A stretch of DNA of 64,000 nt from JBBIQV01 sp964555285 (GTDB lineage Bacteria > Nitrospirota > Nitrospiria > Nitrospirales > Nitrospiraceae), in assembly GCA_964555285.1 (NCBI GenBank), contig CAZKRM010000005.1, forward strand, positions 1 to 64,000, written 5' to 3'. Of this stretch, positions 16,334 to 24,992 are shown piece by piece (the stretch's first letter is position 1; each line of letters opens with the position of its first letter). The position numbers and the translations under genes are program-made. Under the pieces are notes generated by a model, which did no database searches, was not told where the DNA came from, and was given only the letters and a program-made list of their open reading frames with translations.

Positions 16334-17848
16334 CTAGAAAAAGCGCCGCCGTTGACTGGCAGATGGGATACTCTCTTCGGCACGGTACTTCGCGACCGTG
16401 CGCCGGGCGATCATGACTTGCTGGTTGCGCAAGCGGGCTGCGATCTCTTCGTCCTTCAACGGATTCGAGGTATCTTCGTCCGCCACCATCTTGCGGATCA
16501 TCTCCCGCACCGTCACCGACGACAGCATACCCGAAGGCTGATCCGTTCGTTGTAGACCGGCATTGAAAAAATACTTCAACTCGAGCATCCCCTGGGGACA
16601 GTACATGTACTTGTTCGCAGTCACGCGACTAATGGTGGATTCGTGCATCCCGATATCCTCGGCCACCTGTTTGAGGACCAACGGTTTCAGATACTGCACC
16701 CCCTGTTCAAAAAACTGCTGCTGAAACTTCACAATACTGGAAACCACTTTCACGATGGTCTTGTTGCGCTGTTCAATACTCCGAATGACCCACTGCGCAG
16801 CACGCAACTTGTCATCCAAATACGCTTTGGTCTCGGCCGACGGATTGGTCCGAGAAGAAAGCAGCTGTTTGTAATAGGGGCTGATCCTCATCCTAGGCAA
16901 GCCGTCGTCGTTCAACAGCACGACCCATTCCCCTTCGTTCTTGACGACAAACACATCCGGCACGATCACGTAGTTCTGACTATTCGAGAACGGCCGCCCC
17001 GGCTTGGGCTCGAGCCCTTCGATGATTTTGGTCGCTTGGAACACCTCGTCCAGCGTCACATTCAACGCCTTGGCGATGCGCCCATATTGTTTCCTCTCAA
17101 GATCTTTGAGATGGTGAAGGATCATGCCCTCGATCACAGCGCCCCGCAAGGCGCATGGCCGGGCGCCAAGGGAACCCATGGGACTGCGTCCAAGATAGCC
17201 GACTTGCAGCAGGAGACATTCCGAAAGATCGCGCGCCCCGACACCGGTGGGATCGAACGTTTGAATGTCCTTGAGGACCGACTCGGCTTCCCCCACAGTG
17301 AAGTCGGTCTGGGCCACCAGTTCTTCGAGGGTGATCCGAAGGTATCCGTCATCATCTAAGTTGCCAATGATCAGCCGCCCGATGTCCTTCTCACGTTCCG
17401 GGAGGGACGACAGCGATAGTTGCCACAACAAGTGATCCTCGAGCGAATTGGACTTGGCGACCGTCTGTTCGTACGACGGCAGTTCGTCTTGGTTGGAGGA
17501 AGGATATTCCCGGTCGCCGGCGCGACGCTCGCCATCGAAGTAATCCTCCCAGCTCGATGCCGACAATTCCTCGGGACTTTCCGATCCTTCAGCCGCGTTC
17601 CCTTCACTGGTCTCCTCTTGACCGGTCGACGAGGAGAGACTCTCCCCCGGCGTGGTCTCTTCCTCCCCGGGAACCTCTGCTTCATCCCCATCGGCAGCCA
17701 GTTCCTCGAGCAGGGGATTCTCCATCAAATGCTGCGCGAGACTTTGTTGAAGCTCCAACCGAGAGAGCTGCAGCAACTTGATCGCCTGCTGCAGTTGTGG
17801 CGTCATGATGAGCTTTTGGCTGAGCCGCAGATCGAGCCGCAGTTTCAT
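16334..17848 (-). CDS. rpoN: RNA polymerase sigma-54 factor
   Basis: Sigma-54 directs RNA polymerase to -24/-12 promoters that need an activator ATPase. Region I is the Gln/Leu-rich start (RLSQKLIMTPQLQQAIKLLQ), region II is the acidic stretch at about 50-120, and the core-binding and DNA-binding domains follow (DIGMHESTISRVTANKYMYC is the HTH). The RpoN box appears as ARRTVAKYRAEESIPSA at the end, as ARRTVAKYRE does in others. The length of 504 is usual. It starts 19 nt after lptB, as in many proteobacteria and Nitrospirota. Confidence 0.97.
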   Translation of the reverse strand: MKLRLDLRLSQKLIMTPQLQQAIKLLQLSRLELQQSLAQHLMENPLLEELAADGDEAEVPGEEETTPGESLSSSTGQEETSEGNAAEGSESPEELSASSWEDYFDGERRAGDREYPSSNQDELPSYEQTVAKSNSLEDHLLWQLSLSSLPEREKDIGRLIIGNLDDDGYLRITLEELVAQTDFTVGEAESVLKDIQTFDPTGVGARDLSECLLLQVGYLGRSPMGSLGARPCALRGAVIEGMILHHLKDLERKQYGRIAKALNVTLDEVFQATKIIEGLEPKPGRPFSNSQNYVIVPDVFVVKNEGEWVVLLNDDGLPRMRISPYYKQLLSSRTNPSAETKAYLDDKLRAAQWVIRSIEQRNKTIVKVVSSIVKFQQQFFEQGVQYLKPLVLKQVAEDIGMHESTISRVTANKYMYCPQGMLELKYFFNAGLQRTDQPSGMLSSVTVREMIRKMVADEDTSNPLKDEEIAARLRNQQVMIARRTVAKYRAEESIPSASQRRRFF

Positions 17849-17867
17849 GTCTTCTCCACCTCACCGC

Positions 17868-18653
17868 TCACAGACGAAACCGTTCGCCTAGGTAGACTGC
17901 GCGCGCCGTTTCACTCTGCACAATCACCTCAGGCGTGCCGGCTTCCAGAATGAGTCCTTCGTTGATGATATAGGCGCGGTCCGTAATGGACAGGGTTTCC
18001 TGCACATTGTGATCGGTGATCAGGATTCCAATCTGCTTGTGTTTCAGCCTGGTGATAATCTGTTGGATGTCGGCGACGGCAATCGGATCAATTCCAGCAA
18101 AGGGTTCATCCAAGAGCATAAACAGCGGATTCGTGGCCAGCGCACGAGTGATCTCCAACCGCCGACGTTCGCCTCCCGAAAGGGCATACGCCTTGCTGGT
18201 TCGGATGGGAACGAGGTCGAGTTCCTTCAGCAATTCCTCGACCCGTTGAGCTCGCTCCGACGCCGGCATGTCGAGCATTTCGAGAATGGCAACGATATTG
18301 TCTTCGACTGAGAGCCTCCGGAACACCGACGATTCCTGGGGCAGATAGCCGATCCCCTTGCGCGCACGCTTGTACATCGGCAGGTTCGTAATATTCTCCC
18401 CCCTGAGCGCAATCGCACCCTCATCGGGTTGGCACAGCCCCACCATCATGTCGAAGATCGTGGTTTTCCCCGCACCATTCGGCCCCAGCAACCCCACGAC
18501 CTCACCCGCACGAACGTCAACCGTGACTCCCTTGACGACCTTCCGCCCCTTGAAACTCTTCACCAGCTTGGTCGCGACAAAGCGCTCTTCCGACCCGCCG
18601 CCCTGGGCTGGAGTGGCTGCGTTGTCCTGTGCCGCTGAACAAGCCTGGGTCAA
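17868..18653 (-). CDS. lptB: Lipopolysaccharide export ATPase
   Basis: LptB is the cytosolic ABC ATPase that powers LPS extraction from the inner membrane with LptF and LptG. Visible parts are Walker A GLLGPNGAGKTTIFDMMVG, Q-loop GYLPQESSVFRRLSV, signature ALSGGERRRLEITRALA, Walker B FMLLDEPFAGIDPIA and H-loop ILITDHNVQETL. The N-terminus carries about 25 extra residues rich in Ala/Gln/Gly before ATKLVKSFKGRKVVKGV. Its start overlaps the lptA stop by 4 nt. LptF and LptG genes are not in the window. Confidence 0.95.
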   Translation of the reverse strand: MTQACSAAQDNAATPAQGGGSEERFVATKLVKSFKGRKVVKGVTVDVRAGEVVGLLGPNGAGKTTIFDMMVGLCQPDEGAIALRGENITNLPMYKRARKGIGYLPQESSVFRRLSVEDNIVAILEMLDMPASERAQRVEELLKELDLVPIRTSKAYALSGGERRRLEITRALATNPLFMLLDEPFAGIDPIAVADIQQIITRLKHKQIGILITDHNVQETLSITDRAYIINEGLILEAGTPEVIVQSETARAVYLGERFRL

Positions 18654-19249
18654 CGCACGGATCCTCCCTCTCCTTCAATCATCACGTGGGACCCCCCCTC
18701 GACCACACTTCGATCCTCAGCCAAAAACATGGTGATCTGTTTACCGGTCACACGCGTCCCTTTTTCCCAGGCGATCGGCTCACCGGTCAACACGATTTTT
18801 TCTTCGTCTTGATAGAACATGGCCTTCTGGCAAGTCGCACGGCCTCCCTCTTTGTCGATCTTGACTCGGCCGGTCGCTTCGATGGTGCTCACGGATCGAT
18901 TGGACATGACGGGAAATCCCTCCCGACGCGTCCCGCCTCCCTTCTCCTTCTCGCGGCTCATCTCTCCTCGCTCCGGTTTGTTTCCTGTCTCTCCATTCTT
19001 GGTCTCCACGGCAACCTGGTCCGATGGCCGGAACGAGACCACCATCTTGTCGGAATGCACGACCAACGTGCCCTTCGTCAGCACCACACTCCCCTCGAAA
19101 ATCGCTTGACCGTCCTGATTGCGAACCGTCATGCGCTGCGCCGTGATGGTCGTATTCACCCCTTGTGACACACCGGCATCCGCTCCAAAGGCAGCCAGCG
19201 CCAGACTGCCCGCGACGCTACTCAGAAGGAGTAAGATCCACTTGCACAT
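18650..19249 (-). CDS. lptA: Lipopolysaccharide transport periplasmic protein LptA
   Basis: A signal peptide is visible (MCKWILLLLSSVAGSLALAA). The OstA-type beta-jellyroll follows in two halves (ITAQRMTVRNQDGQAIFEGS, and ATGRVKIDKEGGRATCQKAM with FYQDEEKIVLTGEP), separated by a Lys/Glu/Arg-rich insertion at about 95-120. LptA forms the periplasmic bridge for LPS between LptC and LptD. The gene overlaps lptC by 32 nt at its start and lptB by 4 nt at its end, so the three are translated together. Confidence 0.88.
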   Translation of the reverse strand: MCKWILLLLSSVAGSLALAAFGADAGVSQGVNTTITAQRMTVRNQDGQAIFEGSVVLTKGTLVVHSDKMVVSFRPSDQVAVETKNGETGNKPERGEMSREKEKGGGTRREGFPVMSNRSVSTIEATGRVKIDKEGGRATCQKAMFYQDEEKIVLTGEPIAWEKGTRVTGKQITMFLAEDRSVVEGGSHVMIEGEGGSVR

Positions 19250-19790
19250 CGTCCAACACCTGGAAGATCTCGGTATCCAACATACCGAGAAGCCCGCGCC
19301 CGTTAATCACCATTCCTTGGCCCTTAATGACTACCGGATCGTTCGTTCGAATCTCCCGCTGGTTCTCAGACCACGCTACATGATTCGTGTAAATCGTATA
19401 GCCTTCTCCTGTCTGCACCGCAATGGGAACACTCCGGTTCGACAACAAGAAATCCTTCTTGACTGTATCCAGTGTGCCCTCGTCGCCATGGAGACTGAGC
19501 TGTTTCCCCCTCTCGCCGTATAACGTCACCTGGACATCGTCCAATACCGCTCGATTCTCGCCTTGAAAGAGCCGGGCATGCTTGGCATGCACTTCCCATT
19601 GCACAGTCCCGCTCTTTGTCTGTTTGAATGTAAACTCTTGGATGCTGCCATCGGCGCGTTCAAAGCTGGAAGAGGGCGCAACTTGGGGCGTGGACACTGA
19701 CTCGGAGCGGGTCAGCAAGAGATAGGCCAGGGACGATGCGAGGATGGCGCTCAAACCAAGCAAGCCCCTGCGTAGCCACCGCTCCCACAT
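19218..19790 (-). CDS. lptC: LPS export protein LptC
   Basis: LptC is anchored by one N-terminal transmembrane helix (residues 9-27, GLLGLSAILASSLAYLLLT) and exposes a periplasmic jellyroll that passes LPS to LptA. The jellyroll shows the family pattern W.V.AKHARLFQGENRAVL, LHGDEGTLDTVKKDFLLSN and YTNHVAWSENQREIRTNDPV. The length of 190 is normal. It is the first gene of the lptC-lptA-lptB-rpoN-hpf-rapZ unit; a possible promoter lies at 19844-19872. Confidence 0.85.
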   Translation of the reverse strand: MWERWLRRGLLGLSAILASSLAYLLLTRSESVSTPQVAPSSSFERADGSIQEFTFKQTKSGTVQWEVHAKHARLFQGENRAVLDDVQVTLYGERGKQLSLHGDEGTLDTVKKDFLLSNRSVPIAVQTGEGYTIYTNHVAWSENQREIRTNDPVVIKGQGMVINGRGLLGMLDTEIFQVLDDVQVDLTPSE

Positions 19791-19843
19791 CGCACCTCCT
19801 CCTCACTTCATACGAAGAAGATAATTGCGAACCACTCGGCACG

Positions 19844-19872
19844 ATAGTAGCATGTGGTCGGAGGCAAGTAAA
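19844..19872 (-). promoter_or_regulatory. Possible sigma-70 promoter of the lptC unit
   Basis: On the minus strand TTTACT (19867-19872) and TACTAT (19844-19849) lie 17 bp apart, about 55 nt upstream of lptC. Each box matches consensus at four of six positions, so the call rests mainly on spacing and position. Confidence 0.45.
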
Positions 19873-19911
19873 CTCTTTGCCGGGATAGCCTCGCGCGCAA
19901 GGAGAGACGAC

Positions 19912-19939
19912 GACGGGATCCCATGTAAGGAATCCCGTC
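19912..19939 (-). terminator. Hairpin after rplQ, end of the ribosomal cluster
   Basis: An 11-bp stem with one G-U pair (GACGGGATTCC with GGGATCCCGTC) and a 6-nt loop lies about 48 nt beyond the rplQ stop and upstream of the lptC promoter candidate. There is no U-tract, so it may be a Rho-assisted or 3'-protecting hairpin. Confidence 0.55.
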
Positions 19940-19986
19940 CACCGCTGTCACTCAATCTGAATCCGGAGAAAATGGGAAAGGACTGG

Positions 19987-20448
19987 CTACGGATTGGCTG
20001 AGGTTGATGAGGCCGACGTGTCAGACTGTGACGGAGATCCGGCGTCCGGACTCTTCTGCGTCCCACCGCTCTTGGCGCTCTTCACTGGCTCAGCCTTCGC
20101 CACCAGTTCGATTGCGACCATCTCCGCCGCATCTCCCACGCGTCGACGCGTCCGAATGATGCGGGTATAGCCGCCCGGTCGATCTCGAAATCGTGCCGCG
20201 ACATCGCTGAACAGCTTCGACACGACCGCCTTGCTTCTAAGAAAGCCCAGCGCGTGGCGGCGAGCCGGCAAGCTCCCTTCTTTCCCGAGCGTAATCATCC
20301 GATCGGTGAACCCTCGGATTTCTTTCGCCTTTGCCGCGGTGGTTTCAATTCTCTCCTGATCGAGCAGCGACGTCACCAGGTTCCGGAAAAGCGCCCATCG
20401 GTGCTTGGTTTTCCGCCCGAGTTGTCTGCCCTTCTTGTTGTGCCGCAC
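19987..20448 (-). CDS. rplQ: 50S ribosomal protein L17
   Basis: The start RHNKKGRQLGRKTKHRWALF and the middle GGYTRIIRTRRRVGDAAEM are the L17 signatures; the protein sits near the peptide exit on the large subunit. The core ends near residue 118. A further 35 residues rich in Ser, Thr, Ala and Pro form a tail absent from the short L17 of E. coli. It is the last gene of the alpha operon, 22 nt after rpoA, and a stem-loop follows at 19912-19939. Confidence 0.96.
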   Translation of the reverse strand: MRHNKKGRQLGRKTKHRWALFRNLVTSLLDQERIETTAAKAKEIRGFTDRMITLGKEGSLPARRHALGFLRSKAVVSKLFSDVAARFRDRPGGYTRIIRTRRRVGDAAEMVAIELVAKAEPVKSAKSGGTQKSPDAGSPSQSDTSASSTSANP

Positions 20449-20470
20449 AGTCTACCCTCTTGTTCGTCGT

Positions 20471-21469
20471 TCAACTTTGAGCATTGCCATCGCTCGATGT
20501 GAGCGCATCGATTTTAATTCCTAAGCCTAGCCCCATCTCGGACAGAATTTCTTTGATCTCATTCAGCGACTTCTTCCCGAAATTCTTGGTCTTCAGCATC
20601 TCGGCTTCCGTTTTCTGGACCAGATCCGCAATCGTCTTGATATTCGCGTTTTTCAGACAATTCGCGGCACGAACCGACAACTCCAGCTCGTTCACGCTGC
20701 GGAAGAGGTTCTTATTGAGCTCGCGAGTGGCCTCGTCTTTCCCCGCTTCAGATCGTACCTCGGCCTGTTCCTCTGCGCTGATAAAGATATCCAGATGATC
20801 GCGCATGATACTCGCGGCCGTCGATAAGGCATCGCGCGGCGTGATGGTGCCATCGGTCCAAATCTCAAGGGTCAGCTTGTCGTAATCGGTCATCCGTCCG
20901 ACCCGCGCGTTTTCGACGTGAAAATTCACCCGCTTGATGGGAGAAAAAATGGAATCCACGGCAATCACGCCGATCGGCAGCCCTTCTTCCTTGTTCCGTT
21001 CTGCCGGCACATACCCTCGTCCGTGTTTCACCACCATCTCCATGTCGAGCATCGCATCCTTATCTAAGGTCGCGAGATGAAGATCAGGCGTGAGAATCGT
21101 GAGATCGCCGTCATGAATGATGTCCGATCCCTTCGCTTCACCGGGACCTTTTTTCTTCAAACGGATCGTTTTGGGCTTGTCCGAGTGGGACGCGAGACGG
21201 AGGCTCTTGACGTTCAGGATGATCGACGTCACATCCTCCGTCACTCCCGGGATCGTGCAAAACTCATGTAGCACGCCTTCAATTTTGACGGTCGTCACGG
21301 CCGCGCCGGTCAAGGAAGAGAGGAGCACACGCCGAAGCGAGTTCCCGATAGTGGTCCCGAACCCCCGCTCGAACGCTTCCGTGGTAAACCTGCCGAACGT
21401 CGGGGATAGGGTGTCTTTGTCGACTTCGACCCGCATCGGGATCTGAAAGTCTTTCATCGATTTGAGCAT
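20471..21469 (-). CDS. rpoA: DNA-directed RNA polymerase subunit alpha
   Basis: The alpha subunit dimerises to scaffold beta and beta' and contacts upstream DNA and activators. The N-terminal domain (1-235) has ERGFGTTIGNSLRRVLLSS and EGVLHEFCTIPGVTEDV. The C-terminal domain (about 255-325) has ELELSVRAANCLKNANI and LKTKNFGKKSLNEIKEIL. The length of 332 is standard. GGGGGAG precedes the ATG. It lies in the order rpsM-rpsK-rpsD-rpoA-rplQ typical of alpha operons. Confidence 0.97.
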   Translation of the reverse strand: MLKSMKDFQIPMRVEVDKDTLSPTFGRFTTEAFERGFGTTIGNSLRRVLLSSLTGAAVTTVKIEGVLHEFCTIPGVTEDVTSIILNVKSLRLASHSDKPKTIRLKKKGPGEAKGSDIIHDGDLTILTPDLHLATLDKDAMLDMEMVVKHGRGYVPAERNKEEGLPIGVIAVDSIFSPIKRVNFHVENARVGRMTDYDKLTLEIWTDGTITPRDALSTAASIMRDHLDIFISAEEQAEVRSEAGKDEATRELNKNLFRSVNELELSVRAANCLKNANIKTIADLVQKTEAEMLKTKNFGKKSLNEIKEILSEMGLGLGIKIDALTSSDGNAQS

Positions 21470-21555
21470 GACTCCCCCTTCATCTGTTCACATGAGCCAG
21501 AACGCTTGTGGGCCGCATCGCGATCGCCGCACAGAGACACTCATCGGGCCACGCG

Positions 21556-22182
21556 CTACCTGGAGTACAATTCCACGACCATCTGTTCGTTCACTGGGAG
21601 AACGATTTGCTCCTTCGTCGGCAAGGCGCGCACCGTTCCTTTGAAACCTGCCTTATCCAATTCCAACCATGCTGGAATCCCGCGCCCGTCCACCGCCTCC
21701 AGCGCCGCCTGAATCGACACCAGATCCCGGCTGGTTTGCCGCACCTCCACGACATCGCCGGCTTTGACCAACGCGCTCGGCGCAGTGACCTTTCTGCCCT
21801 TCACAGAAATATGGCCGTGATTCACCAGCTGCCGGGCTTCCTTACGCGAGGCTCCAAAACCAAGCCGATAGACAACATTGTCCAGGCGACATTCTAAGAG
21901 ACGGAGCAACGCGTCACCGGTCACCCCCGTCTGCCGTTCTGCCCGCTCGAACACACCGCGGAACTGGCACTCCTGCAATCCGTAGATACGCCGGAGCTTC
22001 TGTTTCTCGCGCAGCTGCAAACTATAATCAGAGGTGCGCTGACGGGCCTGACCATGCTGGCCGGGCGGATAGCTGCGTCGTTCGATGGCGCACTTTTCCG
22101 TCATGCAGCGGGACCCTTTCAAGAACAATTTTTCGCCTTCTCTCCGGCAGAGCCGGCAGACAGGGCCTCGATATTTCGCCAC
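21556..22182 (-). CDS. rpsD: 30S ribosomal protein S4
   Basis: S4 nucleates assembly of the 30S body by binding 16S rRNA. The N-terminus contains four cysteines (C9, C12, C26, C31 within VCRLCRREGEKLFLKGSRC and TEKC), which form a zinc site, so this is the zinc-containing S4 type. The S4 RNA-binding domain (RLDNVVYRLGFGASRKEARQ, then LVNHGHISVKGRKV) is intact. The length of 208 is normal. In many bacteria S4 represses its own alpha operon; no such leader was identifiable here. Confidence 0.97.
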   Translation of the reverse strand: MAKYRGPVCRLCRREGEKLFLKGSRCMTEKCAIERRSYPPGQHGQARQRTSDYSLQLREKQKLRRIYGLQECQFRGVFERAERQTGVTGDALLRLLECRLDNVVYRLGFGASRKEARQLVNHGHISVKGRKVTAPSALVKAGDVVEVRQTSRDLVSIQAALEAVDGRGIPAWLELDKAGFKGTVRALPTKEQIVLPVNEQMVVELYSR

Positions 22183-22256
22183 GTGTTTCCTCCCCGTGAA
22201 TCGTTATTCGTTCCTCGCATCGGGTTCGCCGCGCGATGGACGTGTCCCGATTAACG

Positions 22257-22640
22257 CTAGACTCGTCTGCGCTTCGGTGGACGACACCCATTGTGCGGAA
22301 TCGGCGTGACGTCGCGAATCAAATTAATCCGCAATCCCGCGCCTTGGAGCGACCGAATCGCCGATTCTCGTCCCGATCCAGGACCGTTGACATAGACGTC
22401 CACTTGCCGCATGCCGGACTCCATGGCTTTCTTCGCCGCGGCCTCGCCGGCTCGTTGCGCGGCGAACGGGGTGCTCTTCCGCGAACCCTTAAAGCCCTGA
22501 TTGCCCGCACTCGCCCAAACCACGGTATTCCCGCTCATATCGGTAATGGTCACAATCGTATTGTTGAAGGACGCCTGAACGTGCGCCACTCCACTTTGCA
22601 CCATCTTCCGTTCTTTTTTCTTGCCCTTTTTGACGCTCAT
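22257..22640 (-). CDS. rpsK: 30S ribosomal protein S11
   Basis: S11 lies at the platform of the 30S subunit near the mRNA exit. The basic start SVKKGKKKERKM is followed by AHVQASFNNTIVTITDMSGN, SAGNQGFKGSRKSTPFAAQ and the ending DVTPIPHNGCRPPKRRRV, all diagnostic. The length of 127 is typical. It is 33 nt downstream of rpsM and 74 nt upstream of rpsD on the same strand. Confidence 0.97.
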   Translation of the reverse strand: MSVKKGKKKERKMVQSGVAHVQASFNNTIVTITDMSGNTVVWASAGNQGFKGSRKSTPFAAQRAGEAAAKKAMESGMRQVDVYVNGPGSGRESAIRSLQGAGLRINLIRDVTPIPHNGCRPPKRRRV

Positions 22641-22673
22641 GCACGCCCCCTACGATTCATGCTCGCGATGATG

Positions 22674-23066
22674 TCATGCGCCGCTCGGTGCGCCGGACGG
22701 TCTCTTGGGCTTGCTTCCGACGCCTGAACGACGACCTTTTCTTGTCCGCGCGTTCGTCTTTGTCCGCTGCCCGCGCACCGGCAACCCCTTCCGATGACGG
22801 AGCCCGCGGTAGGTGCCGGTGTCGATCAGCCGTTTGATATTCATACTGACTTCTTTGCGAAGATCACCTTCAACGGCGAAGTCGTTGATGATTTCGCGGA
22901 GCTTGACGACCATGTCTTCAGTCAGATCTTTGACTCGGACAATTCCGTCTACACCGGCTTTCGCCAGGATCTGCTGCGCAGAAGCTCGGCCGATTCCATA
23001 GATATAGGTCAACCCGATATCAACCCGCTTCTCCCTCGGCAAATCCACACCCGCAATTCGCGCCAT
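22674..23066 (-). CDS. rpsM: 30S ribosomal protein S13
   Basis: S13 sits in the head of the 30S subunit and contacts the P-site tRNA and S19. Signatures are RIAGVDLPREKRVDIGLTYI, YGIGRASAQQIL and GLRHRKGLPVRGQRTKTNAR. The last 20 residues are Lys/Pro/Ser-rich. The length of 130 is a few residues above average. The start codon lies 29 nt beyond the large hairpin element at 23096-23186, which separates it from rpmJ. Confidence 0.97.
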   Translation of the reverse strand: MARIAGVDLPREKRVDIGLTYIYGIGRASAQQILAKAGVDGIVRVKDLTEDMVVKLREIINDFAVEGDLRKEVSMNIKRLIDTGTYRGLRHRKGLPVRGQRTKTNARTRKGRRSGVGSKPKRPSGAPSGA

Positions 23067-23095
23067 AACTCCTCCAAATTTCCTTACCCTACCTA

Positions 23096-23186
23096 GGGAC
23101 AGATGAAGTGCCCCTCACTGCGCGCGTCGAACGACCACTTTCTGAAGTGGGGGTTCCGCGAGCACAAGGGGTACTTCATCTGTCCC
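23096..23186 (-). repeat. Family 1 hairpin element, copy 1 (rpmJ-rpsM gap)
   Basis: In transcript direction, outer arms GGGACAGATGAAGT and ACTTCATCTGTCCC (14 bp), an A-C mismatch and a further 5 bp enclose the shared core. In the core TGCTCGCG pairs with CGCGCGCA with one mismatch, then GAAC with GTTC, then CCACTT with AAGTGG capped by CAGA. A CC/TC internal loop and a GA bulge occupy the same places as in the other three copies. It begins 4 nt after the rpmJ stop. Confidence 0.9.
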
Positions 23187-23190
23187 CGAT

Positions 23191-23304
23191 TCATCCCTGG
23201 CGCTGTTTGTGCCGAGGATTCTCGCATAACACCCGCACGACTCCACGGCGCCGCACGACCTTGCACTTCGCACATATCGGCTTAACCGACGATTTCACTT
23301 TCAT
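23191..23304 (-). CDS. rpmJ: 50S ribosomal protein L36
   Basis: This 37-residue protein reads MKVKSSVKPICAKCKVVRRR followed by GVVRVLCENPRHKQRQG. The C11, C14, C27 and H32 pattern is the zinc-binding form of L36, the smallest large-subunit protein. It is placed between infA (15 nt upstream) and rpsM, exactly where bacterial L36 normally lies. It is too short for most open-frame length cut-offs. A family 1 hairpin begins 4 nt after its stop. Confidence 0.95.
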   Translation of the reverse strand: MKVKSSVKPICAKCKVVRRRGVVRVLCENPRHKQRQG

Positions 23305-23319
23305 AGCCCCTCTCGCGTG

Positions 23320-23538
23320 CTACTTAAACCGGTAGGTAATCCGTCCCCGCGTCAGATCGTAGGGAGACAACTCCACCGTGACTTTATCCCCCGGCAAAAT
23401 GCGAATGAAATGCATGCGCATCTTTCCAGAGATGTGCGCGAGGATCATATGACCGTTGTCCAACTTCACACGGAACATCGCGTTCGGCAACGTCTCCGCC
23501 ACAGAACCTTGGACTTCGATGACATCTTCCTTCGGCAC
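23320..23538 (-). CDS. infA: Translation initiation factor IF-1
   Basis: IF-1 is a single OB-fold protein that occupies the ribosomal A site during initiation. The 72 residues include VIEVQGSVAETLPNAMFRVK, HISGKMRMHFIRILPGDKVT and SPYDLTRGRITYRFK, matching the family over its full length. It lies between map (42 nt upstream) and rpmJ, a common arrangement in Gram-positive and Nitrospirota-like spc operons. Confidence 0.97.
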   Translation of the reverse strand: MPKEDVIEVQGSVAETLPNAMFRVKLDNGHMILAHISGKMRMHFIRILPGDKVTVELSPYDLTRGRITYRFK

Positions 23539-23580
23539 GAACTCCTCGTTCCTCCCAGCCCTGTGCTTCCCAACCGCGCG

Positions 23581-24330
23581 CTACAGCTTGCTCAAAATCC
23601 AAGCGGGAGCAGCGGGCCGAATCGCGATCGTGTGCTCGAAATGGGCCGAGAGACTGCCATCCTTCGTGACCGCCGTCCATTGATCGTCCAGAATCCGGAT
23701 CGCACTCTCTCCCATGTTCACCATCGGCTCGATCGCAAGGACCATCCCCGGTTGAAGGCGAGGCCCCTGTCCCGGCTTCCCATAGTTCGGAACCTGGGGC
23801 TCCTCATGGAGTTGCCGTCCGATGCCGTGTCCGACAAACTCGGTCACTACCGAATACCCTGCCGCTTCAACATGACACTGAATCGCATGAGAGATATCCG
23901 TGAGCCGGTGACCCACCACAGCCTGCTCGATTCCCAGCTTCAACGCTTCTTCCGTCACTCGTATGAGCTGAGCGGCCTCCCGGCTGATCGTCCCGACCGA
24001 GACCGTCACTGCCGCATCGCCGTAAAACCCTCCAACGATGGCTCCCAAGTCAAGGCCGATGATGTCCCCTTCTTTCAGCTTCCGCTTCGACGGAATCCCG
24101 TGCACAACCTGCTCGTTCACCGACGCGCAGAGGGTCTTCGGATAATTTCGGTAGCCTTTGAACGCCGGGATCCCTCCTCGTGCGCGGATTTCCTTCTCCG
24201 CCACCCGGTCGAGATCGTCGGTCGTCACGCCAGGCCGAACTTCTTTTTTTAAGACCTCCAGCGTTTCCGCGACCACCTTCGACGCCCGAGCCATGATGTC
24301 GATCTCATTGGGCGTCTTAAAAACGATCAT
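23581..24330 (-). CDS. map: Methionine aminopeptidase, type I
   Basis: This metalloenzyme removes the N-terminal methionine from new proteins. It shows the type I pattern: CASVNEQVVHGIPSKRKL with the substrate histidine, the metal aspartates in DIIGLDLGAIVGGFYGDAAV, the metal histidine in VGHGIGRQLHEEPQVPN, and glutamates in GMVLAIEPM and near the end. The length of 249 is standard, without the N-terminal zinc extension. Its start overlaps the adk stop by 4 nt, so the two are coupled. Confidence 0.96.
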   Translation of the reverse strand: MIVFKTPNEIDIMARASKVVAETLEVLKKEVRPGVTTDDLDRVAEKEIRARGGIPAFKGYRNYPKTLCASVNEQVVHGIPSKRKLKEGDIIGLDLGAIVGGFYGDAAVTVSVGTISREAAQLIRVTEEALKLGIEQAVVGHRLTDISHAIQCHVEAAGYSVVTEFVGHGIGRQLHEEPQVPNYGKPGQGPRLQPGMVLAIEPMVNMGESAIRILDDQWTAVTKDGSLSAHFEHTIAIRPAAPAWILSKL

Positions 24331-24983
24331 GTCATCCCATGACTCGCAAGCAGTTTACTCAATTTATCGTAGACCACATCTACCGGGCCCGCTCCATCAA
24401 GATTCGACAACAGCTTCTTCTGCTCATAGTAGCTGATGAGGGGCGCGGTCTGCTCTTCATAGACTTTCAACCGGGCCTCAATGGTTTCTTTCTTATCATC
24501 GCTCCGCTGAACCAGGGCTGCACCACAACGATCGCACAGCCCGTCGCGCCGAGGAGCAGCAAACTCCACGTGGAAGACGGCTTGGCACTTCGGGCAACTC
24601 CGCCGCCCGCTTAAGCGCCTGACCACATCTTCACGGGAGACCTGAAAATTGACCACTCGATCCAAGCAGATCGCGCGGGAGTCCAGAATCTTCGACAGCT
24701 CTTCCGCCTGCGGGACGGTCCTGGGGAACCCGTCAAGAATAAACCCGTTTGCACATGCAGGCTCTCCCACTTTCTCCCGAATCATTCCAACGACAACCGA
24801 ATCGGGGACCAGCTTGCCCTGATCCATGTAGCTCTTGGCTTCCACTCCCAACGGAGTCGTGTTCCGCACCGCTTCACGCAGGAGATCGCCGGTGGAGATT
24901 TTCGGAGCGTGAATGTGAGCCGCCACGCGGTCCGCCTGCGTCCCTTTTCCCACTCCCGGCGCCCCTAAAAACACCAATCGCAT
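24327..24983 (-). CDS. adk: Adenylate kinase
   Basis: Adenylate kinase interconverts ATP plus AMP and two ADP. The P-loop is LGAPGVGKGTQADRV, the AMP-binding region includes STGDLLREAV and GFILDGFPRTVPQAEEL. The LID has four cysteines (CPKCQAVFHVEFAAPRRDG then LCDRCG), so this is the zinc-LID type of about 215 residues. It lies 9 nt after secY and overlaps map by 4 nt, the standard secY-adk-map order. Confidence 0.97.
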   Translation of the reverse strand: MRLVFLGAPGVGKGTQADRVAAHIHAPKISTGDLLREAVRNTTPLGVEAKSYMDQGKLVPDSVVVGMIREKVGEPACANGFILDGFPRTVPQAEELSKILDSRAICLDRVVNFQVSREDVVRRLSGRRSCPKCQAVFHVEFAAPRRDGLCDRCGAALVQRSDDKKETIEARLKVYEEQTAPLISYYEQKKLLSNLDGAGPVDVVYDKLSKLLASHGMT

Positions 24984-24992
24984 ACGTAGCGC